Assembly (NCBI GenBank): GCA_002104895.1
Contig: MCFG01000048.1
Coordinates: 18,501 to 82,500, forward strand
DNA from: Anaeromyces robustus
Taxonomy: Eukaryota; Neocallimastigomycota; Neocallimastigomycetes; Neocallimastigales; Neocallimastigaceae
Length of the DNA: 64,000 nucleotides
Direction: 5' to 3'
A model generated the notes under the pieces. The model saw nothing but the letters and a program-made list of their open reading frames with translations, did not search any database and was not told where the DNA came from. The position numbers and the translations under genes are program-made. Shown one piece after another: positions 10,849-24,444 of the stretch. Each line of letters begins with the position of its first letter. The first letter of the stretch is position 1.

Positions 10849-13800
10849 ATTAATATACAAAACGAAAAAAAATGAATGAATAAATAATAATAAAATAAAA
10901 ATTATAAATATGAATTAAAAATTAAAACAAATAAATAAATTATTATTACTAGTCTTTAATTTATAATTCGAGATATAACAACAATACTTCTATAATAAGA
11001 GATTATATTTAAGCGAGAGAGTAGAAAGGTTAGAAATAAGGTAGATATAGACAAGAGTATCTTACTGATGATTTCTAAGTTGAGGTTGCAGTAATCATCT
11101 TGTATATTATTGAAATATAATATATAAATATGAAAGAAGTTGTCAACTTGGCAATTAGCTTAATATGTATAAGATTATAAAAAAATTAATCTAATTAAAT
11201 AATAGAATATTTTTATATAATTTAACAAATATTTATTAATGTTATAACTATTTGTTAAATCTTAATTTATAAATGAAATTAATATTTATAACTTATGTTA
11301 ATATTAAATTTTAAAGGAAGAAAAAAGAAAGAAAAAACGAAGTAAAAAAATTAAAAAATAAAAATTTTTATAATAATAAATAATAATAAATAAAATTTTT
11401 AATAATTAATTTTTATTATTATTATTTAAAAATTATAAAAAATTTTCTTTTGTATTTTTTTGTTGAATTTTTATATCATTATTTAAAAAAAATTCTTATT
11501 ATAATTAAATATTTTATTTTATTTTATTCAATTTTGTTTTGTTTATTATAAAAGTTTTATTATAATTCTGTTAACACATTATTTGGTAGAATCAAATTTT
11601 AAAAATACTAAAAATTTAAATACTAAATGTTAAATGCTAAATAATAATAACTAATTGTAATAATACTAATAAAATAATAATAAATAAAAATAATAATAAA
11701 TAAATAAAAATAAATAAAATAAATAAATAAAAAAAAAAAACAAATGATAAATAATTGTAATAATTAATCATAATTAAAAAAAATGATTAAATAAATAATA
11801 TAATTAAAATAGTAATAATAATAAAATTATAATTTATTCTTTTATTTTTTTCTTTTCTATTGTTATACCTAATAACACTAAAAATTTGACCATAAAATTA
11901 AAAATTTTTATATAAAGATGATATAATAATATAAATAAACATTTTTTTTTTGTAGATTCTCCATTTTTGTTGAAAATAAATAATAATGAAAGAGGAATGA
12001 AATTAATCCATAATTTATTTTATTTAAATAATATTATTACTTACTTTTATTGAAAAAATAAATATCAATGAATAAATTAACAAATAACGTTAATAAATAA
12101 AAGTATTTATTTATTTATTAAAGAATATTGCTTAATAAATAATCAATAAAACCTTTCTATTTCTATCATAATGGAATGGGATTTTTATTTAGTTATATTA
12201 TTATTATATTAAAAAAAATATAATACAATTTTTTTTTAAAATATATATATAAATATTTTGAAATATTGCATATAAACAGGTTAATATATAATAATATAAT
12301 AATAAAAATTTCTTAATATTATATAATTAATAATATTATAAATATTATAAATATATTAATTATTAATCATAATATATTGTAGGGTATATATAATAAATCA
12401 ATATAGAAATATATCATATTATATAAAATTAATATAAAAATAATATATATAATAATATTATTATCAAAAAAAAATAATTATATAATAGATAAATTAATAA
12501 ATAAATGTATAATAGATAAAAATATATATATAAGAATATAAATAAATAAATTATATCAATATATAATAACAATATATAAGTTTATACTTGATATTATTTA
12601 ATGTTAATTTTTTTATAATTTGAAATTTGCTTTTTAAATCACTTTTTTTACTTATATAGTATTTGTAACATATTATTTCCATATTAGGAAATATTTAAAT
12701 TAAAAATATGTTTGTTTATTTTTTTTTAAAAGTAAAACTAAAACAAAAAAAAATAATTTTTTTTATCCAAAGTATTTATTTCTGTTTCTTAAGGTTTAGG
12801 CCATACTTTACTAAATGGATAAAAAAAAATTGAAACATGGTTTTTGTATATATATTATATAAAAAAAATGTGTTTTATTAAATATATTATAAAACATTTT
12901 TCATGATTTATAAAATATGAATCATAAAACATAAACCATAAAGTCAATTTTTCAATTTTTAAAATAAAATCAAAAAAAAAAAGAAAATTATTTTTTTATG
13001 TTTATTTATGCTTTTCTTTTTTTATTTTTTTTATTGTAGTTAAATAATAATTTAAAAATAATTATATTTTATAAAGATATCATTTTTATTCTATTCAATT
13101 ATATTATATTATCATTATATATTATTATTATCATATAATAATTTATAAATAATTATTATTATAATTATATTAATTGTTTATAATTAATATAAATTTTTTA
13201 TTTATTATAATTATAATTATTTTTATTAGATAATAGAAATCTTGTCAATTGTCAACTTTTTATTATTAAATTTTAATTTTTTTTAATATTTTGTATTCCG
13301 TTAAAATTTTTTTCTTTTGCCGCATTTTTTATTATATTATTATTATCAATATCATTATTATTATTATTATTTTGATTTTTAAAAATGCTTTTATTTTATT
13401 ATATTTTATTATATTATTTTATTATATTTTATTTATTTTATTTTATTTATTATTTAATTTTTTTACTTTATAGTATTCTAAAACTAAAAATTAAAAAACT
13501 AATTATGAAAAAAAAAATTAATTACGAAAATAAAAAAAAATAAAAGAAATTTTAATGATTTATATATCAATTAATGATACCCAAACATTCTATAACCTGT
13601 GTAACATTTTTAATAAGGAAAATTTACTTTTATAGAAATGAAACTAAATATAAAAAAAAAAATGAAACAAGTGAAAAAAAAAAAAAAAGAAATTTTTTAC
13701 CATTTTTTTTTTATATATTAAACCTTAAAAATTCTAATTCTAAAACACAAATAAAATATGAAAAGTTAGAAATAAAGTTTAAAAAATTTTTTTGTTCTTT

Positions 13801-15935
13801 TTAAAGAAAATAAAGATCTGTTGTCTGTTGTTTCAAATTATACCTATTATTGAGATTTATAAGTAAAAAGTTTATTTTATTGTACTAATTAATCATGAAT
13901 ACTATTTAATCATCATTTATAACTATAACTATAATTATTATAAAATTATTATAATCAATTAGTATTAAAATTATGAGTACTATTTAATTAATTATTTATG
14001 ATTTATTTATTTATTATTTATAATTATTATTATTATAATTATTATTATAAATATTTATTAGTGTTTAATGATTTTCTGTTTCTTGGTTTTTCTTACTATT
14101 TTTTATTAATCTTTTTTTAAAATTATCTGTGGGGTATATTTATATTTATATTTATACTAATATTTATATTTAAAGATTTTGTTTTTCTTTTTTCTATTGT
14201 TTTTTATAATAATTATTATTGAAAACATATCCTAAAAATAAATAAATAAATTAAAATATTCTTTTAATTTATTTTTTTAAACTTTTTCTATTTAAAAATA
14301 ATAAATAATAATTATAAGAAAATAAAATAAAATCCTTTCAATATTTAATGATTTACTTAATTCTCACCATAATTTATTATTTATTATTTATTATTTATTT
14401 GTAATCATTTATAATTTTAATAGTATTAATTTAATAATATTATTATTTAAAGTTTTTAATCATAATAATAATAAAAAACGGTATACAATAACTAAATAAT
14501 AAAAATGATGGTAAAACACAAAATGAAAATTGATAAATAAATTTTTTATAATTAAATATTAATATATTATTTATATGACTACGAACCATTTTATTGGTCA
14601 ATTTCAGAAAAATCTCAGTAAAAATTTAAACGGTATATAAAATACATAAATTTCATAGGTTAATATATATTACCGTTAAAATGATTTCCAGATAAAGGGA
14701 TTGGAAACTTTAATTTATATTAAAAATTACTATTCAAGTAATTCGTGTAACAATATTAATATTAAATATACAATTTTAATATAAAAAATTAATTAATTAA
14801 AATCTTATTAAATAATTAAATTCCATTTTTTTCAATTTCTATTTAATTTTGGACTGATTTTTTTTACTATTTTAATTAATTAAAAATAAAGTAAAATAAA
14901 AAATTAGGTAAAAAGAAAATAAAAATAATATGAAAAAGTAATTTAATAGATTAAAAAAAATAATTTATTGTATTACATTAATTAATTATATAATAATAGA
15001 AAATAATAAATAATAATAAAAAAAGTATAAAAGTAGAATAAAAAATAAATAAATAAATAATTAAATAACTAAATAAATTAAATAAAATAAATAAATAAAT
15101 AAATTAAATAAAATGCAAAATTAATATTTTATGTTATTAATTAAATATTAATAAATATTGAAAAGAAAAAAAAAATTATTTTTTTTTTCTTTTTTGATAC
15201 AAATAATGATATGATTTAAATGAACTAAATAATATAATAGAATATAAATAATATAAATAATAAAATAATATAAATAATATATAATTCTATAATATTATAT
15301 ATTATTTATTTATATTATGTAATTAAAAAAAAAGAAATTAATAAAATAGTAAAAAAAAAACTTTTCATATATTATTTTATATTATATGCTAGTATTTTAA
15401 TATTTTAATATTTTATTAATATTATTAATTTTTTTTTTATTTAATTTATACTATTTAATATTTTTTTTATATATAAAAAGAAATTTTACTTTTTTTTTTA
15501 TTTAATTCTCTAAATTTTTTTAAAAAAATAAATTTTCGTAAAATTTATTTTATTTTTTTTTTTAAAAAAATTCACTTAAAAGTGTAAATTAGAATTTATA
15601 TATATTATTAAATTGTATATTTGTAAATAATATATTCAACTATTCAGTGAAAATTAATCATATTAGAAATAATACATATTTGTAAAATAAAATATATAAA
15701 AATCATAGAATAATAAAAAAAGTATATTGAGTATATTTTTTTTGTAAAGCTTATTTTAGAAAAAAAATAATATACATTCAACTTCCTTTATTTTTTTTCT
15801 AAAATACAGTGTTAATTTTTTTATAAACTTATAAAAAAATTTTTTTTTTAAAAAATAAAACAATTTATATAAAGACAAAAAACACAAATAATATCAATTT
15901 TTTTTTTTTTTTTAAAAGTATAATAATATATACAA
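10849..15935. other. Gene-poor spacer upstream of gene 2
   Basis: A/T-rich spacer with the second copy of the 300-bp repeat (11997-12300). Two moderately complex patches, about 10960-11170 and 14570-14760, have no open frame or known motif. Short frames at 13291-13473 and 13574-13804 are low-complexity Ile/Phe or Lys-rich sequence and are not supported as genes. Confidence 0.7.
11997..12300 (+). repeat. Dispersed repeat, copy B
   Basis: Second copy of the repeat at 8425-8742, in direct orientation about 3.6 kb away. Most of the length matches base for base by eye, with small insertions and deletions in the A/T-rich parts. Confidence 0.8.
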
Positions 15936-18194
15936 ATGGAATTCATAAACAAATTTTTATTTGTATTTATGATAATATGTGGTAAGTTATTATTTAAATG
16001 ATCATATAAAATTTTTTTTATTTAATATTATTTTAAATTAATAATTTTAATATTTTTTTTATTTTTTTATTTTTTTTGGTAATTTTTTTTTTTTTTTTAA
16101 AAAAAAAAATACATATCAATATTTGAAACAACAATAATAAAAAAAAATTTTTTTTTTTAAATATTTAAATATTAAATAACTTTTATAATATCTTTTATTA
16201 TCATAACCTTTTATGATATTTTTTTATTAGTTCACTTAAGAAATGCTGTTGCATTAGATAATTTTTTCGATAATAGTTCTCCACGTCCAGAACTTTTTGA
16301 ATTAACAGATTTTAATGTTCCAGATATCAAAATTACTTTAAATGATAAAGATTTTCAATTATTATTTTACAGTTTTGAATGTGAAAAGGATACCAATCCA
16401 AACTATTTAAAAAGAAATGAAAAATGTTACACTGCTCCATGGGTTAATTTAAATTCTGCTTTAACTATTGCTTTAAACAAAGCTTACATTGATAGAAATA
16501 GATTAACTCAAACTGATTTAGCTTTAATTAGTAATGTTGCCACTTTTAATGATGCTACTCAACAATATGAAGAAATTCCAAATTCAGTATACACTCTTTC
16601 CTTACCAGAATTTGAACAACTTGTTCAAGCTGGTTCAGATTTAAAATTAGAAGAAATATTTTCTCAACCTTATGCTATTGCTCCAATTCCAAGTGGTATG
16701 TATTTTGAAACTGAAGAAGCTTCATTAGCTTTTGAATTAGATAATACTGTCACTGAAAAATCAAAAGTTAAATTTTCTGTTGGTGGAAGATCTACTAAAT
16801 TCTTTGCTAAAGTTGGTTACAATATTAATATTAAGGATGGAAACTTATTTGGTGTAAAGCAACTTCGTTTACGTTCTGTTGCTGTTGATCCATCTTTCTT
16901 AAGAGATAAATTAGCTTATGATTTAACTAGAGCTATTGGTTTACCAACTCTTTCTGAAAATTTCGCTAGACTTTACATTAATGATAATTTCATGGGTTTA
17001 TATGCTATGAGAGATGCCTATAAAACTAAATGGGTTGAATATACTTTCGGTGAAAAGAATTCTACTCATCTTTATACTTGTAGTGATGCTTTTGGTGATA
17101 ATGCTTTCTTTAGATGTGTTAATGATGAAGAAGAAATCAATGATCAAGATCCAGATTGGAATGCCTTTTTAGATAAATTAGCTACCGTTAATACTCGTGA
17201 ACAATTAGAAGAATTCTTTGATGTTAAATCTTACATTAAAACTCAAGTTTCAAGATATTTATTTGGTTCCTTAGATCATATTAGTGGTACTAATAATAAT
17301 GATATGTACAGAATTCATGATGATCTTACTGGTAAGGATCAATGGATTCAACTTCTTTATGATTTTGATATGAACTTTGGTAATTTCCAAACACCAGATA
17401 CTCATCGTTCCTTTGAAGAAGATGTCCCAGAACAAAGTAATCCAATGTATCAACTTCTTAATCTTAATAGTCAAAATCCAGAAGTTGTTAGTGTTATGGA
17501 TGAAATTATGCGTACCGTTTTCAATCCAAATGTTCTTATTGATCGTATTGATAAATTAAAGGCATTTATTGATCCCTATGTTAAAGAAGATCGTACTCCA
17601 GATGCTAATGGTAATTTACCAGGTAGATTCCCATTAACTATTGAAAGACCAGAAGAACTTGCTACCTATGAAGACTTTTTAGGCAATACTGAATTTACTA
17701 CAATTAAAGCTAATCAACATTTCAATAATTTCAATGATCATACCAATCTTCAAACCGCTCTTGGTCTTAAACAATGGGTTATTGAACGTTTTAAGTATGC
17801 CTGTGAATATTATAATTTAGATTGTAGTTATGCAGATGAAATTTTAAGTAGTCCAGCTTATTCTAATTATAAGATTGAAGAAGTTCAACATGATTTAACT
17901 AATGAAGGTTGTAATGGTACAGGTTATGCTTGTTGTATATTTAGTGATACTACTTTAGCCAGTCAAGATCCAAGTGGTGATTGGGGTAAAGAAGGTGATA
18001 AATTCTGTCTTTTTGAAAATGGATATCAAGCACCAAAAGATGCTGTCGCTGTTGAAGCTAATGCTAATGGACAATGTTGGTCCCTTGCTAAAGGTTTCCC
18101 ATGTTGTGAAATGACTAAAGAAGTTACCTTTAATGATGAAGCTAATGGTGAAATTTGGGGTATTGAAAATGGTACTTGGTGTGGAATGCTTTAA
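15936..18194 (+). CDS. CotH-domain protein with two fungal dockerins (array gene 2)
   Basis: Secreted protein of 669 residues from two exons, 15936-15981 and 16231-18194. The only intron is the phase 1 one inside the signal peptide (residues 1 to about 23, ending NAVA). The reading frame runs straight across the site where the other seven genes have a phase 2 intron. The N-terminal block (LFELTDF, CYTAPW) has an insertion near residues 120-135 shared only with gene 3. The CotH-like domain has LDHISG (Asp near 364) and YDFDMNFG (392-399). Dockerins begin near Cys576 (GTGYACC) and Cys631 (GFPCC); the second ends in WCGML at the stop, so the third repeat present in all paralogues is absent. The loss of one intron and one dockerin makes this the most divergent architecture of the array. 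Confidence 0.93.
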
Positions 18195-19958
18195 AAAAAA
18201 AAAATAAACAAATTTATTTAATTTAAAATAAGCATTTAAAAAAATATCTTTTTTTCTTTTTATTTTTTTATTATATATAAATAAAAAAAAAATAAATAAG
18301 TTCTTAACATCGTAAATCATAATAATAATCATAATAATAATCCTAATCATAATCATAATAAATAATCATAATAATAAATAATAATAAATACATAATAAAT
18401 AATAAATAATAATAATAATATCAAAAAAAAAATTATTATTAATTATTATATATTATTATATATTATTATTATTTAATTTTTTAATTTTTTATTGAACACA
18501 TATTTAAACTTTAGTATATTTTTGAAAATTGAAAAAAATTATAAAAAAAAAATATAATATAATTTATATTTATATTTATATATAAAACTACAATTTATAT
18601 GGAATATATTGAATATATTCATTTTAAAAAATAATTATTATTAATAAAAATTCAAAAAATCTAAAAAAAAAAAAAAATTAAAAAAAAAAAAAAAATATTT
18701 AAAAAAAAAAAAAAGAGAAAAAAATATTTATATACATATATACATATATACATATAATAATATATATAAAATTTTAACTAGAAAAAAAAAAATAAATAAA
18801 TATTTATTTTTTTCTAATTTTTTTTTTATTTATTTATTTACAATATACAATTTATACTTATTCAATTTACATATATATATAATAAATTAGAGAAAGTTTT
18901 TTTTTTTAAAAAAAAAAAAAAGAAAAAAAAAATTTAATTGTAAAATATATTACTATTTTTTTTTTTTTTTTTATTATTAATATTAATATTTTTAATCATG
19001 GTTTTTATAATAACTCATAATAATTTAAAAAGAGCCAAGAAGAAAAAAAGAAAAATTTTTTTTATTTTTTATTTGTAAAGTATTAACATTATATTACTTA
19101 TTAATAACCACGAAATCAATATTTAAAATAAGAAGAAGAAGAAGAAAAAAAGAAAAAAGAAAAAAGAAAAGAAAATCTCAAAACTTATGACTTTTAATAA
19201 CTTGACTTTTTTTTTTAAAAAAAATTATGTGAGTAAAAAATGATTCAAAAAAAGAAATTGAAAAATTTTTTTTTTTTTGAATCATTTTAAAACTTGTTAT
19301 TTTTTTTTTTTTTATATAATTTTTTTATATACATTTTATAAAATAATAATAATAATATAATATAATAAATATTTTATTATTTATATTATTTATATTATAA
19401 TTATTTTTTTTTTTTTTTAATTAAAAAAATTTTTTTTTATTATTTATATATATAATATTTTTTTTTTTTAAATATATATATATTTTTTTATTCTTCATAA
19501 TTTATATCTATATAAATTTACTATTTTTAAATTATTAATTATCCTACAAAAAAAAAAAAATTATATTTTAAACTATATTTTTTTATTATCAAAGATATTC
19601 CTATTAATAATAACAACAATAATAATAAAACAGTAATAATAATAATAATAAATAATAATAATAATAATAATAAAACTAAAACCAAAATATAATAAAAAAA
19701 AATTAAAAAAAAAAAAAAAATATATATAAAATGTATAAGGATAAAAAAAAATTATGTAAAAAAAAAAAAAAAAAAAAAAAAAATGAATTCTGGTAATTCA
19801 TAAAAAAATAACAATAATAACAATTATTAAAAATATAAAAAAAAAAAATAGTAAAACCTAAGAAATAATTTTATAATTAGAAAAAACAAAAAAAAAAAAT
19901 AAAATAAAGAATAAAAGAATAAAAGAATAGAAAAAAAAGAAAAAAAAAATAAAAGTAA

Positions 19959-19991
<33 letters not shown>

Positions 19992-21904
19992 GGAATAGTA
20001 AATAAATACAGAATATCAAAAAAATAAAAATAAAAATAAAAAATAAAATATAAAAATAAAAATAAATAGAAAAGTAAAATACACTAAATAAATACAGAAT
20101 ATAAATAAAATAAAAAAATAAAAATATAAAAAAATAAAAATATAAAATAAAAATAAAATAAAATAAAAAAATAGCATTTTAAAATAGATATATGATTTAT
20201 GTTACTCTTTAAAAAAAAATTTTTTTTTTATTTTTACTTAATTGTTATTATTGTTATTCATTTTAATTTTTTATTTTTTTTATAACATTTTTTTTAATAT
20301 TTATTTTTTTTTGTCTTCTTTATTAAAAAAGATAATTTTTAAATTACTTTATATAACTTTAATAATTATAATATTCTATATTGAAAAGAATATAGAAAAT
20401 AGAAATATTTTAAGGTTTTTTTTATATATATATATATATAAGGAGAAACTCTTTGTTAATTATTTCTTTTAACAACAAATAAAAAAAGGAGATTCATTAT
20501 TATTGTTATTATTGTTTTTTTTTGTTTTGTTTTTTAGTAAAAAAAGAATTTAATTTAAAAGTAAAAAAATGTTATTTAAAAATAAAAAAATGTTTTGATA
20601 TATTGGCATATTGGCATTGAAAATTAAAAAGAAAAAGAGTTTTTTTTTTTTTTTTAGTTAACCCCAACCCCATTTATTAATAAATTCTTATTTATTATTA
20701 TTATTAAAAGATTTTATCATTTATTATATATCCTGAATATCTTTTTTTCTTTTCTTTTTTTTTTTTTTTTAAAAAATAAAAAGATTCCAATTATTAATTA
20801 TTATATATTATTATTTATTATTTATTATCATCATCATTAACTATTATTATTCTATTATTATTATTTGTATAATTATTATTATTATCATTATTATCATTAT
20901 TATTATAATTTATTATTACAATAATAATGATAATTATATTGTCATTATATTTGTAATTTTTTTTGTTTTGTTTTCATTTTATTTGGAAAATAAGATATTA
21001 TTTTTATTTTCTTAATTTATAATTTAATAAATAAATGATAATGAATACTAAAATCACATCATTTTATTTTTTTTCACCTTTTTTTGAATTTTCAGATTAT
21101 GCATTTTTTTTCATATAAAACTTTTTTAATTTTTTTAATTTTTTTAATTTTTTTTAATTTTTTTTTTCCCATTCTCATTAAGTATATAGTATGATTAAAA
21201 TTAAAAATTAATCATAAATTCTATTTTAGAAATATATAATTATTATAAAAAGTATATATGTATATATAAATATATATATTTATTTTATTTTATTTTTATT
21301 TTATTTTATTTTATTTTCTGTTTTATTTTATTTTTCAAATATTTTATTATAATAATAATAATAATACTTTTATTATTAAAATAAAATAATTTATAAAAAT
21401 ACAATAGGAAATATTTTAACTTTTCATTAAAGATTAAACCTTTTTAAGTTTTAATTAATTTTGTCTATTCATTAAAAAAATAAATATTCATTTTTTTATT
21501 ATCAAAAATATAAAAAAATTTTTTATTGTTATTTTATGTTATATGAAAATAACTATTAACATATTAACAATATGATTCTTTTTTTTTTAATTATAACAAT
21601 AATTAATAATTAATAATAATAATAAACAATAATAAATAGAATATTAGAATAATAATAATAATTAGAAAAACAATTATAGAATTAAAATGATAAATATTCA
21701 AATATATTATAAAGTAAAGACTATTCATAATGATAATGATAATACATAAATTTATTATAATAATAAAATATAATAATAAATTATAATAATAAATTATAAT
21801 AATAAATTATATAATAAATTATATAATAAAATATAATAAATCTGTAATGTAATGTAATGTATTATTGGTATTGTTTTTTTTTTAATTGTATTAAATAAAT
21901 TACA

Positions 21905-21907
21905 ATA

Positions 21908-21994
<87 letters not shown>

Positions 21995-21996
21995 AA
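21905..21996. repeat. (AAAT)n microsatellite
   Basis: About 22 tandem AAAT units. Confidence 0.9.
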
Positions 21997-22629
21997 TAAG
22001 AAAAAAAAGTCATAATGATAAAAAACTCCATATTACTCATATTAATAAAATTTTGGTGATAAAAAATTCCCCATGGCTTATTCTAAATAATATATAATAA
22101 TTTTATTATTTAATAATTATAATTATAATGGTTTTTTTTCCCCTTTTTTTTTTTTAATAATTTTTATTATTTTTTTAGCTTTTTTTACTCAATAATAATA
22201 AATAAGGAAAATAGAACAAGAAAAAAAAAACAAAACAAAAACATAACAAAATATCATAATAATAGTAAAATAATAAGATAAAATGAAAAAAAAATTTTTT
22301 TTGTGTTATTTTTATAAATAAATTTTATAAATTCTAATTCTTAATAAAAAGAATTCATTTATCATAATTAATATTTATTTAATATTTATATAATATTTAA
22401 TATTTAATATTTAATATTTTATTATTATTTAATAATTATTTTATTATTTATTAAAATTTTATTCTTTTTGATCATTTCTTTAATGATTTACATCTAAAAT
22501 TATTAAATCAAGGGAAACATGGAAAATATTAAAAAAAATAAAAAAATATTAAAAATTGAAAGATTACAAGACTTTAATTTAAAAAAAAAATTTATAATCA
22601 TTTTATTATTATATTACTTATTATAAGGA

Positions 22630-22796
<167 letters not shown>

Positions 22797-24444
22797 TAAT
22801 TTAAATAATATATAAGATTTAATCTAAAAAAAAAAAAGAAATGTATAATGATTAAAAAAAAGAATAAATGTGATAAATGATTTATAATGATTTATAATGA
22901 TTTTTTAATATACTTATTGTACATCTTATATATCTTAATATATATTATTTTATATTATTTTATTTATTAAAAAAATTAAATAGAAATAAAGTTTATTGTT
23001 TTAATCCTACTCCCTAAACAATAAAAAATTTAATTTATTTTTATGATGTATGTTACACAATAATATAAATTACATATTTTTAATTAAATTGTATAATTTT
23101 CTTAATTAAAAAGAAAGGATTATATTTATTAAATTCATTGTATGAAAATTAAATGATTTTCACAAAGAATATTATTATTTATGATAAAAAAAATTTTTTT
23201 TTAAAAAAATTAAAGAAAGAATAATAATCCTTAATTTTTAATAATAAAATAAATAGGACTTTTAAATTATATTTATATATATTATATTTATATATATTAT
23301 ATATAATATTAATTCTATCATAGAATTTAAAATTTAATAAAATCTTTTTATTTATTTATTTATTAATCATTTTTATAAAAATTTAAATTTTAAAAATTTT
23401 TATACCTTTTTTTTTATATATATATAAATATATATTAATCATATATTAATCATCTATTTTATTTTATTTTATTTTATTTTAGTTTAGTTTAGTTTTTTTA
23501 TATTAAATTTTTTTTACAACAATTAATCTTTTATATTACAATATATATAAGGATAATACATTATAATATATTGACATATATATCTTTCCATATATTCTTT
23601 TTAAAATTATTTCAATTCTAATATATGTACTTTTTTTAATTTAGAAATTAAAATTTATTATGTTTTTTTAATTTAAAAAATAAATACATGATTAATTTTT
23701 TATATATTTTGTGTTTAATAAGTTTAATATTATTTTTTAATTAATAATAATAAGAAAAAATAATAATAAATATTAAATAATAAATATTAAATAATAATAA
23801 TAAGAAAAAATAATAATAAATAAGAAAAAAAAAAAAAATAAGAAAAAATAAATAAGAAAAAAATAAAAACGTTTTTATTATTCAACATATAATACATACA
23901 TTCAACAAATAATAATTTAAAAACATTTCATGTGGGACTATTAATTTACTAATTTATATATATAAGGAAATTAATTAAAATAAAATATAAAAAATGTATA
24001 AAATAAAATAAATTAAAATAAAATAAAATAAAATATAAGATTTTAATAATATACAAAAGTATATAAAAAAAACATAATTTGTTTCTTTTTTTTTTTTTTT
24101 TTTTAAAAAATTTATTTTTTCTTATTTTTTTTTTCTTCATATTTTTTTGATAAAAAAAATAGAAAAAAAAAAAAAGTAATAATAAATAGGAATTATAAAT
24201 GTTGAACATTTATAGAAAAGATAATTAAAAAAAAAAACTATTTATTTTACTAATTAAATATTAAAAAAAAAATTAAAAAAAAAATAATCAATTTATTAAC
24301 ATAAATCTTAAAAATAAAAAAAAAAACAGCAATTAAAAATTAAAAAAAAAAAAAAGAAATTAAAAAAAAAATAAAATAAAATTGAAAAAAAAATTATAGC
24401 AAAAAAAAATTTTCTGGAAAAAAAAATTGAAAAATTAAGTAAAA

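Noticed and set aside
10471-10860. Minus-strand open frame of 129 codons
   Set aside because: It is only the AAAAT repeat read as FYFIL units; no gene.
11050-11110. Possible box C/D snoRNA (TGATGA motif)
   Set aside because: No matching D box at the right spacing and no terminal stem.
13574-13804. Lys-rich frame of 76 codons
   Set aside because: Low-complexity composition typical of random A/T-rich DNA, without motif or signal peptide.
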